A stretch of 64,000 nt of DNA from contig NC_090704.1 of the NCBI RefSeq assembly GCF_040954835.1, forward strand, positions 45,016,979 to 45,080,978, written 5' to 3'. Position numbers and translations under genes: made by a program. The DNA comes from Lepisosteus oculatus (lineage: Eukaryota; Chordata; Actinopteri; Semionotiformes; Lepisosteidae). Under the pieces are notes generated by a model, which had not been told where the DNA came from, did no database searches, and saw only the letters and a list, made by a program, of their open reading frames with translations. Of this stretch, positions 12,411-25,304 are shown piece by piece (the stretch's first letter is position 1; each line of letters starts with the position of its first letter).

Positions 12411-15400
12411 CCTGTATATGAGTGTACCTGTTTTTTACATCTTCCAGTATGCCTTTAAATAATTCCCAGTTTCTTTCAGATCGTCTCGTCCTCATTTCCG
12501 TTTTACTTCGCAGCTCTGGGGTAGAATCGGGCAGATAATGACGGCGCCACAAAAACAGAACAGCAGTCGTTAAATGAGCAGTCCAGGCTGTAAGGCTGTT
12601 TTCTGATGACAAACAAACACACCAGGAACACCCGATTTTCATAACGGCAGACAAAAATTGAACTGCACACATAGTAAATCTTGGGTTCATGGCTGTAATT
12701 GCTTTGCTTGAGTAGGGGGGGTATTTTCCTAATGAGACCGTTTCATGGACTGATTGGAAGATGATGGTTTTGAGTGTTTATATCGAGCTGGCAATTGAAG
12801 GCAGTAGTGCTGTGTTTAAACGGAGGTGTGAAAAGCACTTGCGCCCATACTCCTCATCCTCGTTTGACAGTCAAAACCATTAGCACATCCTCTCCGGCCT
12901 TAGCGGAGCGAATTTTTAAGAGGTCATGAACAGGAAGAATCTTAATCAAGCCATCTCCCAGAAAGTATGTAATATTAATTAGATTTTAACTTCAGTGACG
13001 CAGTTAGTGCTGGGTCTCTGCCTATCTGTAAAATGAAAATATTACAGCTCTGACTTTAAGGTCTCTGACTTTTTTTAGTATGTATTTGTAGCACACTCAA
13101 ATTACATTCAAGGTCATTTTGAAGAGATTCCATGGTATTCTGAATTTTGTAGGAACCCCCCCGATAATTCAGTTAATTCAGTTCGTTAAGATCACACTGC
13201 AGACAGGCCTTTAGTGTCCTGAAAGACTGGGTAACGCCAGTGATGTTGACCTTCTTTACCAAGAGCACAACAGCTCTCAGACATAATTCTAACTCACCAG
13301 ACATTTGCACAAATTCCTTGACATCTGAAACGTTTTTTTAAAGACTGTAATGAACTCAACAGTTTGTCTTATCAATTAAGATGTTAAAGGCACTAAGCAA
13401 AAGACACTGAGAGACATCAGCTGTAACAGAAACCAGAAAAAGCTCAGGTGCTGAACACCGGGTTCAGAAAAGATCAAGGCTCATCCAACGGTTTTAGATG
13501 GATAACAGCCCCACAGTATGAGAAAGATTGATGTCCACAGGTGGACATACCTTCTACCTGGACTGGTCAGAGCTGGACTATTTAGCACAGGTAAATCCAC
13601 CTGGGTATTAAATCACCCAGCCTGCCCAATGAGTGCTCTGCCAGGGACAGGAAGCAGGAGCCCCTGTTCTTGCAAATATGGTGGCAGCCTTTCATGTAAA
13701 ATTTAGATGACATAACATTCACACACTGTTGTGAAACACGAGGTATAAAGAGCTGCCAAAAATGCATCCTTGAGATTTTGCAAAAAGCTTTGCACACCTG
13801 CCTTGGCAGGTTGGTGGTAGGTAGTTTGTTTTGACATCACAACAAGAAGAGCAAGCTCTGAGGACCTGCCTGGTCGCTTTCGCCCAAAGTTTCTCATTCT
13901 TGTTGAATGAAAAAGGAAGCTCTGTTACATAACCATCTAGTGCAGGCCGTGAGTGCTGTAAATTACCTGCTCTGCTCCTGCTGTTTGAACAGACACATTG
14001 TGGTTTCACGAGGAATGACAAACACCCAGGAAGAAAGCGCCATGGAGCGAAATTGTGGCTTACCCCACTTGGCTGAGGACGAGGAGACCAGGACCCCCTG
14101 CAGGGTGACCGAGGGGCAGCTGCAGAGGGGGAGATGGGGTGGAGGTGGGATGCAAGAGAGAGAGATGGGGATCTAGCAGGTATTTATAGTGTTTGGGAGA
14201 GGAATGGATTGTCGGGAGCGATTGCTAATTACTGACAGCTGAGTTTTATTGAGCTTGGTTGTTGTCTTCCCTCCTGAACTTTTGTTATAAACGACATTTA
14301 GTTCAAACTCTCTCGTACTTCCCGTCCCACAGCTTCTCATGAGTTTCCCTCTTCGGAAGAGGAAAAGCCGGGTCTTTTTTCAGATAGTTCAGTGTTGCCC
14401 ACAGTCAGAGATCAAACACCAGGGCTTAGTTACTGTTACACCATCAGAAAACAGTGGTGGGTAATTCGCTGGTTTCATTATGGCTGCCCTTTATTTCTTC
14501 TATTAAAAAAAAAAGTTCCAATTAAGCGAAAACAGCAGAGCCGAGATTATCGACACATGGGAGAGGGGCTGGAAAGCCGTTCAGGAAGTCCGCAAACACA
14601 GTCGCTCTCCCTCAGTCTGAGACAGGTGTGGCTTCATTAAAGAAGACGCGTGTGGCGAAGCGGCGGCCCCCACTTCTCCTTCCAGAGATCTTTCGTGCTC
14701 TACGGGTTTTTGTTCCCGTGTGCTTGCTCGGTCCCAAGTTAATCTCGTAATTAGTAGGTGTAATCACGTAAATGCCACGCTGTGCTGCCTTGTCAGTCAT
14801 TCCCAGAGTAAAGAGGTGTGAAATCAGATGTGGTCTTGGACTAATTGCCCCCCTGGGCTGATTGGCTGCCTTAATGACTGCAGTTGCTGTTCTGACCAGC
14901 GGGTGGGCCCTGGGGTGGCAGGTATGACTATCTGGCTGAGACGTGAGACCGTGGTCTGTGTCACAGCTGGGCTTTAATTAAAAGGCAAAGCAAGTGGGAA
15001 ATGAGACCCTCGTTACTCACTCGCCAGAAAAAAAGCGGATTTGTGTTCCCCTGCTGCTGCTGCGAAGAAGAAGGAGGCTGTAAGTGGCGGAGTTTCAGAT
15101 GGGACCCGTCCTTCAGCGTGGCCTTTCTCTGTCGCTGAGCGGTGTACCTTTATTGTCATTCAGAGCGCTCCTTCTTTGTGCGGTGTATTTTAACCCCAGC
15201 CTTGTGTTTTGTTTTGGTTTGTTTTTGCGCGACGAAATACCTTGCGGTTCTGAAAATGTCGTTTCCTAGCAACCTCCTGTAACCGTTGAGAGGCTCGCTC
15301 TGAATCCGGTGCTTCGGCTGGTGTCTGGGGTGAGACGTTTATTTGCAGTAGACGGGCCCTTGCAGGACCCATTTGGGGTTCTGCTTTTGTCTTTTCTGCG

Positions 15401-16290
15401 AGTTGAACTCGCTTAGCTGCCTGCTGCCTGGTGCATTACAGATTCTGCAGCGGGTGGTCAGGGTCCAGAGGGGCCACGCTGCCCCCGATTTAGAAACGAG
15501 AACACAGGTACAGTAGCTTAGCCCCAGTGTAGCTCTGCCTCTGCACTCCCTCCCCCCCCACCTTGGAGTCTGCCGTGCTGTGCAGAACATCGCCGATCTG
15601 GAGCTTAACTACCTGCCCCGTGCTGGTGCCCGCTGGGAGTGGCGGGCGAGAATAATGGCTTGGCATTTCAGCCGCCGTCGGGGGGGGCTGCACGCGGACA
15701 CCCTGCTGCTGTTCCCACCGAGACGGCACCGTCTGCCCGCTCACCTGCGTCCCCGGCCGGTTTGCGCGGCTTCTTTTCAAGGATCATTTCGTGTTTTCAG
15801 TTTTCGCTGGTTGCTGACAGCCATATGCAGTGCCTACGCGCCAGGTGAGCAGGAGAGTAGCAATGCACCTGCAGCGACCAGGTGTTGCAGCTCCATGCCA
15901 GATCTAATGCGTTCTACTCATCACCTAACAAGATGTCCTTGTGGGAAATTATGCGAGCATTGAACCTTCACGTTCATGGACAAGTCCAGGTAGGCACCCA
16001 CGCTATAGGTAAGCAGCTCCATATGCCTCCCATTAAGAAAGAGTGGAAGTGGGATCAGAGGGGCGAGAGCTGTTGGCACAGTTACTGATTGACCTAATTA
16101 TGGAAAACAGCCTCTGGCATTGCTCCCAGATGGTGGGAAGTGTTTGGAGTTTCCGTGCAAAAAATGCCGGTATGCCTCTTCTGTCACATCTTCCCCAGTA
16201 ATAAGGCTTCTTCGAGACAGACTGCCAGCCCCGGAGAACGTGGCGCTGCAGCAGTGAATGGCAGATTCAGGCCAATTACCCAGCTAGCTC
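12411..16290. other. Gene-free stretch, no recognised gene
   Basis: Non-coding with AT-rich and GC-rich patches. The block 14820-15030 (CTAATTGCCC, GCTTTAATTAAAAGG) is AT-rich and could be regulatory. Open frames near 15500-16100 overlap on both strands and show no domain. Confidence 0.4.
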
Positions 16291-16299
16291 TTCTGTCTC

Positions 16300-16560
16300 G
16301 GCACAATCCCTGCAGCTGTGCCTCTCCCGGGACCTCGCGGCTCCGCGGCGCTCTGCTGGGCTCCCCCAGCCAGGTGACCCGAGGGCCGCGGCGTGCGGAG
16401 CTGAGAGCCGCCACGAGGAGCTTCGTGGTCATAGTCCCTTGGCTTTCCTTCGCTTCCGTCGGTCAGCTGAGGGCTGCTGGAGCACGCGCTTCCCCGAGGG
16501 CGCCGCAGAAGAGGGCGTCGGCGATGGAAAGTCCCGGAAAGCTGTCAGAAGTACGGCTGA
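16300..16560. promoter_or_regulatory. CpG-rich patch without a gene
   Basis: Dense CpG over about 260 bp (CTCGCGGCTCCGCGGCGCTC, GGGCCGCGGCGTGCGGAG). It lies about 8 kb downstream of the NPTX1 3' end. A 171-codon open frame crosses it but shows no recognisable domain. It may be an orphan CpG island. Confidence 0.35.
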
Positions 16561-19480
16561 AGCACGGCGCCTGTTTGTGCCTCCATTGCAATTCGTTCAT
16601 TCATTTGCATTCGAACAACGGCAGGAGCAGAAGGAGAGCTGGTGCGCTGCTGTAATGGGCCGAGCCTGAATGTGCCTGTGGTGCTTTTTTTTGTCGAGGA
16701 AGTTTATGACAAATGCTCCTTGGAAAGAAATTCCATTTTTTCCTATATATACAGTATATACAGTACGTGCATAGAACAGATTCATCACTAGTGTTGAAGG
16801 ATTTGGGAAACCAGGTGTCTGGGACACAAGGTAGTTTGTCAAGGCACGTTAAGTGCCACAGCTTCTGCCAGTCAGTGTAAGCAAGCGCCGGGACTGTCAA
16901 TATCCCAGTGCTCCCTGAAAGGCTTCCATGTGAAACGTGCAGGTATAGATTTTTGCCTAGGGTAAACACTTGTGCGCAGAGAAACGCAGAAACAATCACT
17001 TTGGAGGCAGAAGGCCTCCTCACACGGGGTCAGTAATCCTGAGTAGGAGTCTGCCTTCCAAACCATTGATTGTGTTTGGATAAACTCAGGGAATCTGCTT
17101 TGAAAAACACAGCACGGGAAAAGCTTCCAGCATTCCTTGTTGATGCTCACCTCATTGTCGTCGTATTAATGTGATTTCTGTATTTTGGGGGGGGGGGCTT
17201 ATACCTTATTTTTTTAACCTGCTCTTAGTACACTTAATGTCAGTCTCTTGTGAAAGAGGTGTCCCTGGATATTGTGGCCTGCTAAGGAATAATGATTATA
17301 AAATAACAATATGACATTGGCATACATCTGAAACATAAATGCCAAGTCCTGTACTGAATAAAATCAATTATTCATTTCACTATTATACGGCATTCAGCGT
17401 GAAGGCTACAGCCATGAATTCAGTTTTAAGACAAATGTAGAATAGATCAATATATTCTCTTACACAATGGGCTCAGACCTACCCCACCACACGTACACCG
17501 TTAGAATAAGTTACGTTAATTAAGATCATGCAAGAAAAAATACGGCACTAGATATTTCCAACGAATCTAACGTCAGGCAAAGGTGTCTGGTTTATTTATG
17601 ATGCGCGTGACTGAGTCATGCCATGATTGATGTCGTAGGGAATGGCAATCAGTTTATTGCCATTTAAAGTGGTGTTCTGGGAATGCAGTTCAGCGCCACC
17701 TATCTCAGCCGTGGGCGATTGGACTTGAAGCCCTGGGGCCCATTCCACGTCTCGGAGTCGCCTGACTCGCCAGCCCCACCTGCTGGGCTCCGGCCCTCCA
17801 GCAGTCTGTGAGGACGTGCCGAGGACAGGCTATGCAACTGATCTGTGGGAAGCAAAATCGACGGCAAAAAAGACCAACAGAAGCTCGTTTCTGAATTTAA
17901 AAACTTGAGACTGGGGATGGGTCTAATTAATTAGTCCAGTCAAGAAGCCCGTTAACTTAATGAGAGATCCACCCTAGAACGTATTAGGGTTTTTTGGGTA
18001 GCAGATCTGGAAAGCCTGCTTTAGCCACTGGCTAAACTCCCAGGCGCAACAAATCACACATATAAACACATGGTGGCCACACACCCAGAGAGAAGACGGT
18101 GCTGCTGTGCTCCCACTGTGAGACCCTACTTAGTATTTCAGCCAAGACCCAGTGTTTCCTTTTGTACAGTTTAAGGTTGTGACCCTTTTCTACAGGCAGC
18201 CCACTAAACAGCGTTTTCACTAATCTTCCTTCCCTGGGATGTTAATAACAGTGTCTTCTGGTTGAGAACAGCGGGGCCTTCAGAGCCATTCCTCCTGTCT
18301 GTGCAGGTTCTCAGTGATGCAGAACACCCCAGCGTGCAAGTCAAGCTGCTGATGAAGGGGGAAAGTGCCGTTTCTTTCGGCCTCTTGCAGAGACTTAACT
18401 ATCCAGTGCAGATTTCTCTGTTTCCCTGTCGTAGCTCTGAGCTTCTCTCATACTTGCATGCAAAAGTGACATACAGTATGCAGTAGGAATCATAATGAAC
18501 ATAAAATAGAAGCTCTAAGATCTCCCTCCCATGACTTTCACCCCTTTGCACTTCCTGTTTGCTTGCTTTGATCTGTGCAAAGTGTATCTGGGAGAACCTC
18601 AGGGGCTTTAAAAGGTCAGGGCTGGTGAAGGTGGCTCTGAAGGCTGTGGCTGGACTCCTCCCCCTCAGGTCTGGAGCCTGGGGAGGGGATGGTGGTCGAA
18701 GGCTCCACTCGCAGGTCCGCAGCCGGGTACGTTTGCTCATGTCTCTCTAGTTGGCACATGCAGGGGCTCTTCTATCTCCTGCTCCGAGACAGAGGAAGCC
18801 GAGGAGCACAAGGAAGGAGGAGTTAAAGGGCACCCAGCTACCTGCTCTGACCACCTGGTTTTGTAGTGCTTGCCCTGGAGTGCAGGAGGGCGGGTGATGG
18901 AAAGGATGAAGGGCCGACTGGTCTTTCCTTCATTGTTTTGTAGTGCTGGGCTCTACGTTCTACGTTTTTCATTGGCATTGTGATGCAGCAGTCCGATCCT
19001 GGCCCCTCCGAGCGTGTCATGTTAAAGATGGTACGCTGTGTAACTGCTGTTTGAACCAGCGGTGCTGTCAGCCCTGACCTGTGCAGGTTCCAGGGATGAT
19101 GTGGGGAGCTCCTCTCTTTTCTCCTAAAGCCCGCGTTCACTAGCGGCGATGTTAACACCTTGTAGTCTCACATCTCGGAAGGTGCGATGGGCTGGGCTGG
19201 TGACTGGAGATCCCGAAGGGGAATCAGGTGGCGGCTGTACCAGGTGTTGCTGGATCACCAGGTGCCCTTTGGACCAAGTTTTCCAGCCCTACACCCCAGT
19301 GTGCTGACAGCGGGCGCTGTGCTCTGGAAGGTGGCATGGTTTGGACTGACTCACACTTTTAGCACGCTGCTCCTGCCGACTGGCATTTAAGCTGTGTGTT
19401 ATTTCACTTTGTTGTTGTTGTTGCAGCTGCTGTTCTGTGTTTAGGTTTTGGTGTTTCCTTAATGTCTTTGGTTTGGAGCA
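16561..19480. other. Gene-free stretch with candidate non-coding element
   Basis: Holds ATATATACAGTATATACAGT at about 16744-16765 and a G run at 17188-17198. 17320-17700 is AT-rich with GACTGAGTCATGCC, which contains the AP-1 core TGAGTCA, and GTTATTAATCAATTATTC-like words; a regulatory role is speculative. Confidence 0.3.
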
Positions 19481-19689
19481 GACAGTACATGCAAATAAGC
19501 ATTTCATCGCACTTGTGCATATGAAAAATATACTGAACTGAGGACATTAAACCCAGGTCCTGACTGTCTGGGTTGTTATTCATGCATATTGTCATTGAAG
19601 ATCCTCCTGGGCTGTTTGTAAGAGCCTGATTGATCTTTGACTGCCTTGCTTGACCTCTGATTACTGATGAGGCAGTTTTCACTGCTCCT

Positions 19690-19865
19690 GCTAGCCGGCT
19701 GTGTACAGGTGCTGCGGTGCCGAGTGTCACCCAGTGGATGCTGCGTTTCAATGCTTTCCATGGTGGAAGATATGGGTGCCCTCCTATTCTGTGTGTGAAG
19801 AACTTCAGGATCTTTTGGTGTGAAAAAAAAAAGATGTACAAATGCAAGGAATTATCATTGTATAT
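19690..19865 (+). repeat. SINE/LINE 3' tail
   Basis: Contains CCCAGTGGATGCTGCGTTTC, CTATTCTGTGTGTGAAG and AAATGCAAGGAATTATCATT, the typical 3' end of fish retroposons whose tails are shared with L2/HE-type LINEs ('GTGGATGCTG ... ATAAATGYAAGGAATTATTATT'). A further short tail-like segment (CATTTCATCGCACTTGTGCA) lies at 19500-19520. Confidence 0.5.
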
Positions 19866-22800
19866 CCTCACAAAGCAGAGATCTGGGCTGCAGGGAGAAG
19901 TGTGTGTGACGTTATTCTGCGTGGCACACTGTGTGTCTCCTGCAGCCCAAACCACCAGATCACCGCATGGCAGAGGGTCCGAGTGGCAAGCAGGGGCAGA
20001 ACTCTGTCCCCAGGAGAGTTACTGATCCGCGCAGAGCCCAGCTGTTTGCAGGGCACGACTGGGTTCTAGTCTCGCCCGCCCTGCCCTAATCCTGACCACA
20101 CACGCCTGTCCGAGGGCTGGTTTTGGATGATCAGATCCCCCGGCTCGGCGAGGGGGCCAGGATGACATCAGCCGTGTCGCCTGCAATAGATCCAGCTGTG
20201 AGGGGCTGTCAGCTGCACTCGCCTTCCCCGAGACTGCAGGCTTATTATACCTCCCCGCGTCCAGCTCACCGCCTCCCCCTGCTCATTAACTGCCATGAGC
20301 GCTGCACTCGGAGCTGCCTGCCTCCGGCTGGGACTTCTCACTGACTGGAAAAAATGAGGCTGGGTAGAGTTCTTTTTTTTTAATCAAATGGAAATGACTG
20401 CGCTGGGTGCTGTGCTCTACTTTCACATGGCAGCTGTGAAAAATATTCTCCCAGTGCTGAGTGTTGTGTTCAAAACTAGAGAGGAAGCATAATTTAGATA
20501 TATATATAATTTAGTGTAAGTATATTCCATTTAAGACACGAATCACATTTTAAAGATCTTTCCCAGACACTTCTGAATTATCGTCTGCGTCAGGCCCTGC
20601 ACGACATATCTAGGCAATCCAGCAGACCATACTGGACTTCAGGCAGGTTTTTCTCAGGTAGGGGGGCTTTTATCCAGAGGCGGTGGGGAGCGTCAGCAGC
20701 AAGTGGTGCAAGGTCACCTGTGGCAGGGCCGATATCTCCTCTGAAAGGTGGGACACGAGCACGCTGAGCTGTTGTTCCTGTCCCCCGGCTCCCCTAGTAC
20801 AGCCATCTGCAAGGCCAGTCCTACAGGACCAGAAAGCAGGTTTTTAATTCCCCCCCCCCGGGCTCTTGACGGCCTAATTAATCTCATTATTGACTTAAAT
20901 GGATCAATCTAACACCATTTCCTTCTACTTCAAGTAGCTGGAGATAAACACCCAAGGGCTGCTGCTCTGGGGACTGGTGTGGAAGGGCAGGAATGAGCAT
21001 GCCGGCGCCGGTCCGAGGCGGGGCGCAAACCCTGGAGAGTTCCCGAACCGGGCCTGTGTCCGCGTGCTTCCGTGTGCTGAGAAGGATCTGGAGGCACTAT
21101 ATAGGCAGCTGTCAGTACATGTCCCGAGACCACATGGCTCCCCTAAACCCCAGCCCATCTCATGCAATGAAGAGGCCCCTCTGAGCTTGCCAGTGAAGTC
21201 CTGCATCACACGGCCGCTCAAGTCTTCAGTGGATGACCGGACTTGAACTGGCCACCACTGCATCACAGCAAAACTGGTAATGAGGAGATCTTATTATCAT
21301 TAAATAATCACGTTATTGATCTTACTTTACACACTAAGACACTCATTGTGCAAACGGCGCAGGGGTGTGAATTAAACCCTTTCTTGAGAGGCCTAATTGA
21401 CAACGGTGCCCAGTGATCACAGCTGTATTCTGAAACAGAAGTACAAGGCTGGGCAGGAAGAGGAAGGAACAGCTGCACTCTTTCACTGTGGAAACCCAAC
21501 ACCCTGTGAGTCCAGATTAGGACCTGGAAATGGCTGTACTTTATGGTAAATAGGCTTGAGCTTGGAGAAAGTATTGATGTTTAAATAACTCCCTGTCTCA
21601 CTGCTGGGAAGCTCATAAATAACCCAGAATGCCGTGCCATGGGGACTGATCGGAGACCTGCACACACTTAGATGCATGTATGCACGAGCATGCTTGTGTC
21701 TGTAGATCCATATACAGTACATACAGAGGCATAAGTAAACACATCTACTTTGCATAAATTGAGGTTAGCACAATGAAGGGGAATTATTTAGATAAGAAAA
21801 ACACTCTTTTTGTGAGCTGCTAACTGCATTAGCTTAGGGGCTGCAAACAGACATTGGGGTAATGTGGTCGATTAGGGCAGAATTGCCTTCTTGAAGCACA
21901 TTTGTAACTGTTAATCTGCTTTACTGTACACTAATGGGTTTGTGTAAGTTCTCATTAAGGCTCTTCTCCATGCGTCCCAACTTCTCTGGCATTTTCTTGC
22001 TGTTTTTGCAGATGCTGTGCTGAAAGTACCGCCTGAGACAGGCTGCTCTGCGGACTCTCTCCCCCTCCCCCTAGCTGGTAGCTGGGGGCTGCACAGCACT
22101 GCTCCGCCAGCTCACTGCTCACACACCCCTCTCTCCCAGAGCACCCTTCTGCCAAGCTCCTTAACCCCCTCACTCCCATTAGACTTCTGTTAGGACACAC
22201 GCAGGCGTTACAGCCTGGATCCTCACTCAGGGTCCTGGCACGTTCTCCAGACCTCCGAGCAGAGAGGAGGTGTATACTGTAACTGAGCCATTGATGAGCT
22301 GAGTCGGGTCATGACCAGCCTCGCTGGACTGAAAACCCATGGACACACCTTCTGGGAGACTGGGGAGCCCTCCATTAAAGGCAATGTGCTGTACACAGTG
22401 TTAAAAATTCACATTTTAATGGAATTCAACCCCTAAAGGCTGGACAACCAAATCCCTTTAAGTTACATACGGACAGGTGAGGACAGATGCATCAAAGTGT
22501 TTCCCATTTGTCCAGTTTGAGCTGGAGAGGGAGAATTAGTAGATCATCCCAACAGTATTAACATAGGAATGAAACCTTAGTGGAAAAAGATTTCTATTAT
22601 GGATGGAATGTGTTCCAGGAACCTACTAACCACAGATTTTTAAAAATTATTTGAGAAAAGTGTAAATAAGCCTCAAGTCCCGTCCAGGATCAGTGAAGAG
22701 GAGGCTGGCCTCTTGCTAACGAGGCGATTGAGGTGTGCCGCCTACAGGAGGCTCTCGGCTGAACGAGGTTCATGGTCAAGCAGCTTTGCTCCGACAGTGG

Positions 22801-23345
22801 AAGAGGTGCAGCATTATCACCATGAACGACCAACACCGATATCCAAAACCTCCACATCCCAGTGAAAAGATCACTGCGTTTAAAGAGTAGGAACGTGAGG
22901 TTTAGCACCACTGTGAAGCAATTTCCTTTACAATTACATTTAGAGCCAGAATAGAGCAGAGTGAGCTCTTCTGCAGGAAACAGCGTCCTCACATCTATGG
23001 CATGGTAATGACTGTATGGGACTTACCTCCTGTGTTTTCAGAGCTTCAAAACCATCTCTTTCTCAGTTCAGGACCTGATGCACATAGTGAACCCAGACAC
23101 ACCTGATCTTCCAGAGCATGGACAAACACCTCAGACATACGGCAATATAATGTACTCTATAAGCTATTAGCTTCAGTTCCTACTGGACTTTCTGCAGTTG
23201 TGAAAAACTAAGGGCTGTTGTTGGAGAAAATGCTGTTTTCTCTGGTTTCTTTGAATGTTCCGCCCATGTGTTTAAAATTGCAGAGAGTTCAGCTCCATGG
23301 ACTCTGACATTCCCCAGCTCTTCACATGAATTCACATTTAAAACT
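19866..23345. other. Gene-free stretch, no recognised gene
   Basis: Non-coding. Includes a C run at 20851-20860 and TATATATATAATTTAG at about 20500. The segment GGCCAGTTCAAGTCCGGTC on the minus strand near 21240-21258 has a tRNA B-box-like word and may be a decayed SINE head. Confidence 0.4.
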
Positions 23346-23349
23346 CCCG

Positions 23350-23495
23350 CTGCCCTAACAAAGGGGCACAGTGGTGAGTGTTCAGAACTGTACTCTTGAG
23401 TAGGGCACTTCACCCACATGGCTCCAGTCAAATACCCAGCTGGACGAGGGGCTCCACATGTAAGCTGCTTTGGATAGATGCAAATCAAATTAACT
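23350..23495 (+). repeat. Decayed tRNA-type SINE
   Basis: GTACTCTTGAGTAGGGCACT is followed by AATACCCAGC and GTAAGCTGCTTTGGATAGAT, the diagnostic order of a common fish SINE (consensus 'TTGAGCAAGGTACTTAACC ... GTAAGTCGCTTTGGATAAAA'). Confidence 0.6.
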
Positions 23496-24129
23496 AATAA
23501 CTAATTAATTTCAACCCATGTTTTTGACAGCGCTTTTACCACCTGGGTACAAAGCTCCCAAACTACGAAAAACGCACAATTACCACTTCTGCAAAAGTGC
23601 AAAGTCGCACATCTGGAATCCATGACTTTTGACGCTGCAGAACAGAACTCGGCTGAAACGCGACTGGCCAGCAGATACATCACCACCTCTTTGCTGTCGC
23701 AGCACTTACAAGCCCTTGGGCTAGTTTGTATTGATCCGGGTACTGTGGGTCCCGGCTTGGACTGGAGATTGCTGTGGTTTAATCCAACCCCGAGATACTG
23801 GACCCCTGGAGGGGCCACACTTCGGCACTGCAGACACCTGGCGGTTTGGTCCTGAACACTAATAGAAATAGAAATGCAATAGTCCTTTCTGAAATGATGG
23901 GGGGGGGGACGTGCCTGCAAAGTGCTGTGAATTAAAACCAGGAATCTAACAGTGGCAGTTCTCACGACTCAGTACTCACAGTGAAGAGGGGAGGAACGTG
24001 GAAAAATTGCGGCTCATCTCTTGGTATTTCTAAGCGTGAACCATTCTTCTCCATCTCTCTCACCCGCCCGCTCCCCCTCTCTCTCCCTACACCTCCCCGG
24101 ACACCAGGAATTAATCCGTATGTTATGTA
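23496..24129. other. Gene-free stretch past the NPTX1 3' end
   Basis: A G run lies at 23900-23908 and a CT-rich tract at 24055-24095. No gene evident. Confidence 0.4.
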
Positions 24130-25082
24130 TCACAATTTTATTACAAAAATTAAATGTTTTATAATCTCTCAGTGTTGCCATGCTTTTAGCATATAACAAT
24201 ACAGTAAAAAACCCAACCCGAGAGGACAGGAAAGCGATTTTCGTCGATACTGCTGCAGCACTGCGTCGTTCATGCTGTTACTGTACAGATAACATTCCCA
24301 ATACAGAGTACAAACACCTGCCGAAACACGTCATGGCCTTTAACAAATTGCTTTTGAATACATTTATTAGAAGAGGAAATTTCTTCTGTAAAAAAAAAAG
24401 GAAAAAACAACGAACATTTGCAAATCAGAACGGATGTGCTGAATTTCCGCAACCAGCCCAAGGCACCCAGGCTCGAAACTTAGTTGGCAATTAAAAACAT
24501 TTTTTTTTTTACACAAACATTTAAAGCAAACAATAAGAATATTAGAGAAGTAAGGAGAGCTGAAAGGAGGTCCGTCCTTGGTTTTGTCCTTTAAACCTGT
24601 CCTCATGTGGGTCCCTTGTCTTTCACAGTGCACGTTCCCAGTGGGGAGGGGGGGGGGGTGGGGTTCATGGTTTTTCCCAGGCGGAGTGTCTTTCCAGCGG
24701 AGCGGCTGCTCAGAGTGTCCCCAGCGTGGGAGCAGCCCTGCGCCAGCCCATGGTGGGCGCGCTCTGCCACAGCCGCCTCCCCAAGAGCAGGACGGGGGAC
24801 TGTGCAGGTCGGAGTCCGGCGGAGCGCCTCCTGCTGGGGCTCCGCGGAAAACAAGACGAGACCAGTGACAGCGAGGAGAAGGAGAAGAAGAAGACAAGTT
24901 CTACACTCTTTCGGCATCTGTGTTTTCTTAATTCTCGATTTTTTTTGTTGTTGTTTTTTTTTCTTAAAGGACTGTAAAAAAAAGAACGAAGACTCGAAGG
25001 ACAGGAGCTTGCAGACACGTGTCTGTGCTGGGCCGTTTTTGTTCCTGTTGTCGGTCGGTCGGCTCTGCGCTTTCTGCAGTCC
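24130..25082 (-). other. NPTX1: Probable NPTX1 3' untranslated region
   Basis: The stretch after the stop codon has no convincing further coding sequence. AATAAA-type polyadenylation signals on the minus strand occur at 24362-24367 and at about 24136-24142; the second is in an AT-rich context typical of a gene end. On the plus strand 24641-24665 is an almost pure G run, so the transcript is C-rich there. The exact end cannot be fixed from sequence alone. Confidence 0.5.
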
Positions 25083-25304
25083 TCAGTTGATCTGGCGACA
25101 GGGCTCGAATGTCCACTTCGAGGCGCCCCCGTAGAGGTCAATGCTGCTCTCCGACCAGGAGAAAACGTTGCCCACCTGAGCCCTACTGCTGCAGGTGGCC
25201 AGGTTGTAGATCTCCCCGGCCGACAGCTTCCTGTCCCAGATGTTGAAATTCGCCAGCTCGCCGACAAAGGCTTGGGTGGCATCAAACCCTCCTCCCAGTG
25301 TGTC
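25083..25304 (-). CDS. NPTX1: NPTX1 coding exon 5: C-terminus and stop
   Basis: 74 codons including TGA. It encodes DTLGGGFDATQAFVGEL, FNIWDRKL, EIYNLATC and the family C-terminus KWTFEPCRQIN. The acceptor is CAG at 25307-25305. The end matches the usual neuronal pentraxin terminus, so the protein is not truncated. Confidence 0.95.
   Translation of the reverse strand, partial: DTLGGGFDATQAFVGELANFNIWDRKLSAGEIYNLATCSSRAQVGNVFSWSESSIDLYGGASKWTFEPCRQIN

Noticed and set aside
16140..16655. 171-codon open frame
   Set aside because: No recognisable domain and it crosses a CpG-rich patch; not supported as a gene.
24710..25285. Long frame overlapping NPTX1 exon 5 on the same strand
   Set aside because: It is in the wrong frame relative to the conserved pentraxin C-terminus and is a shadow of the real exon.
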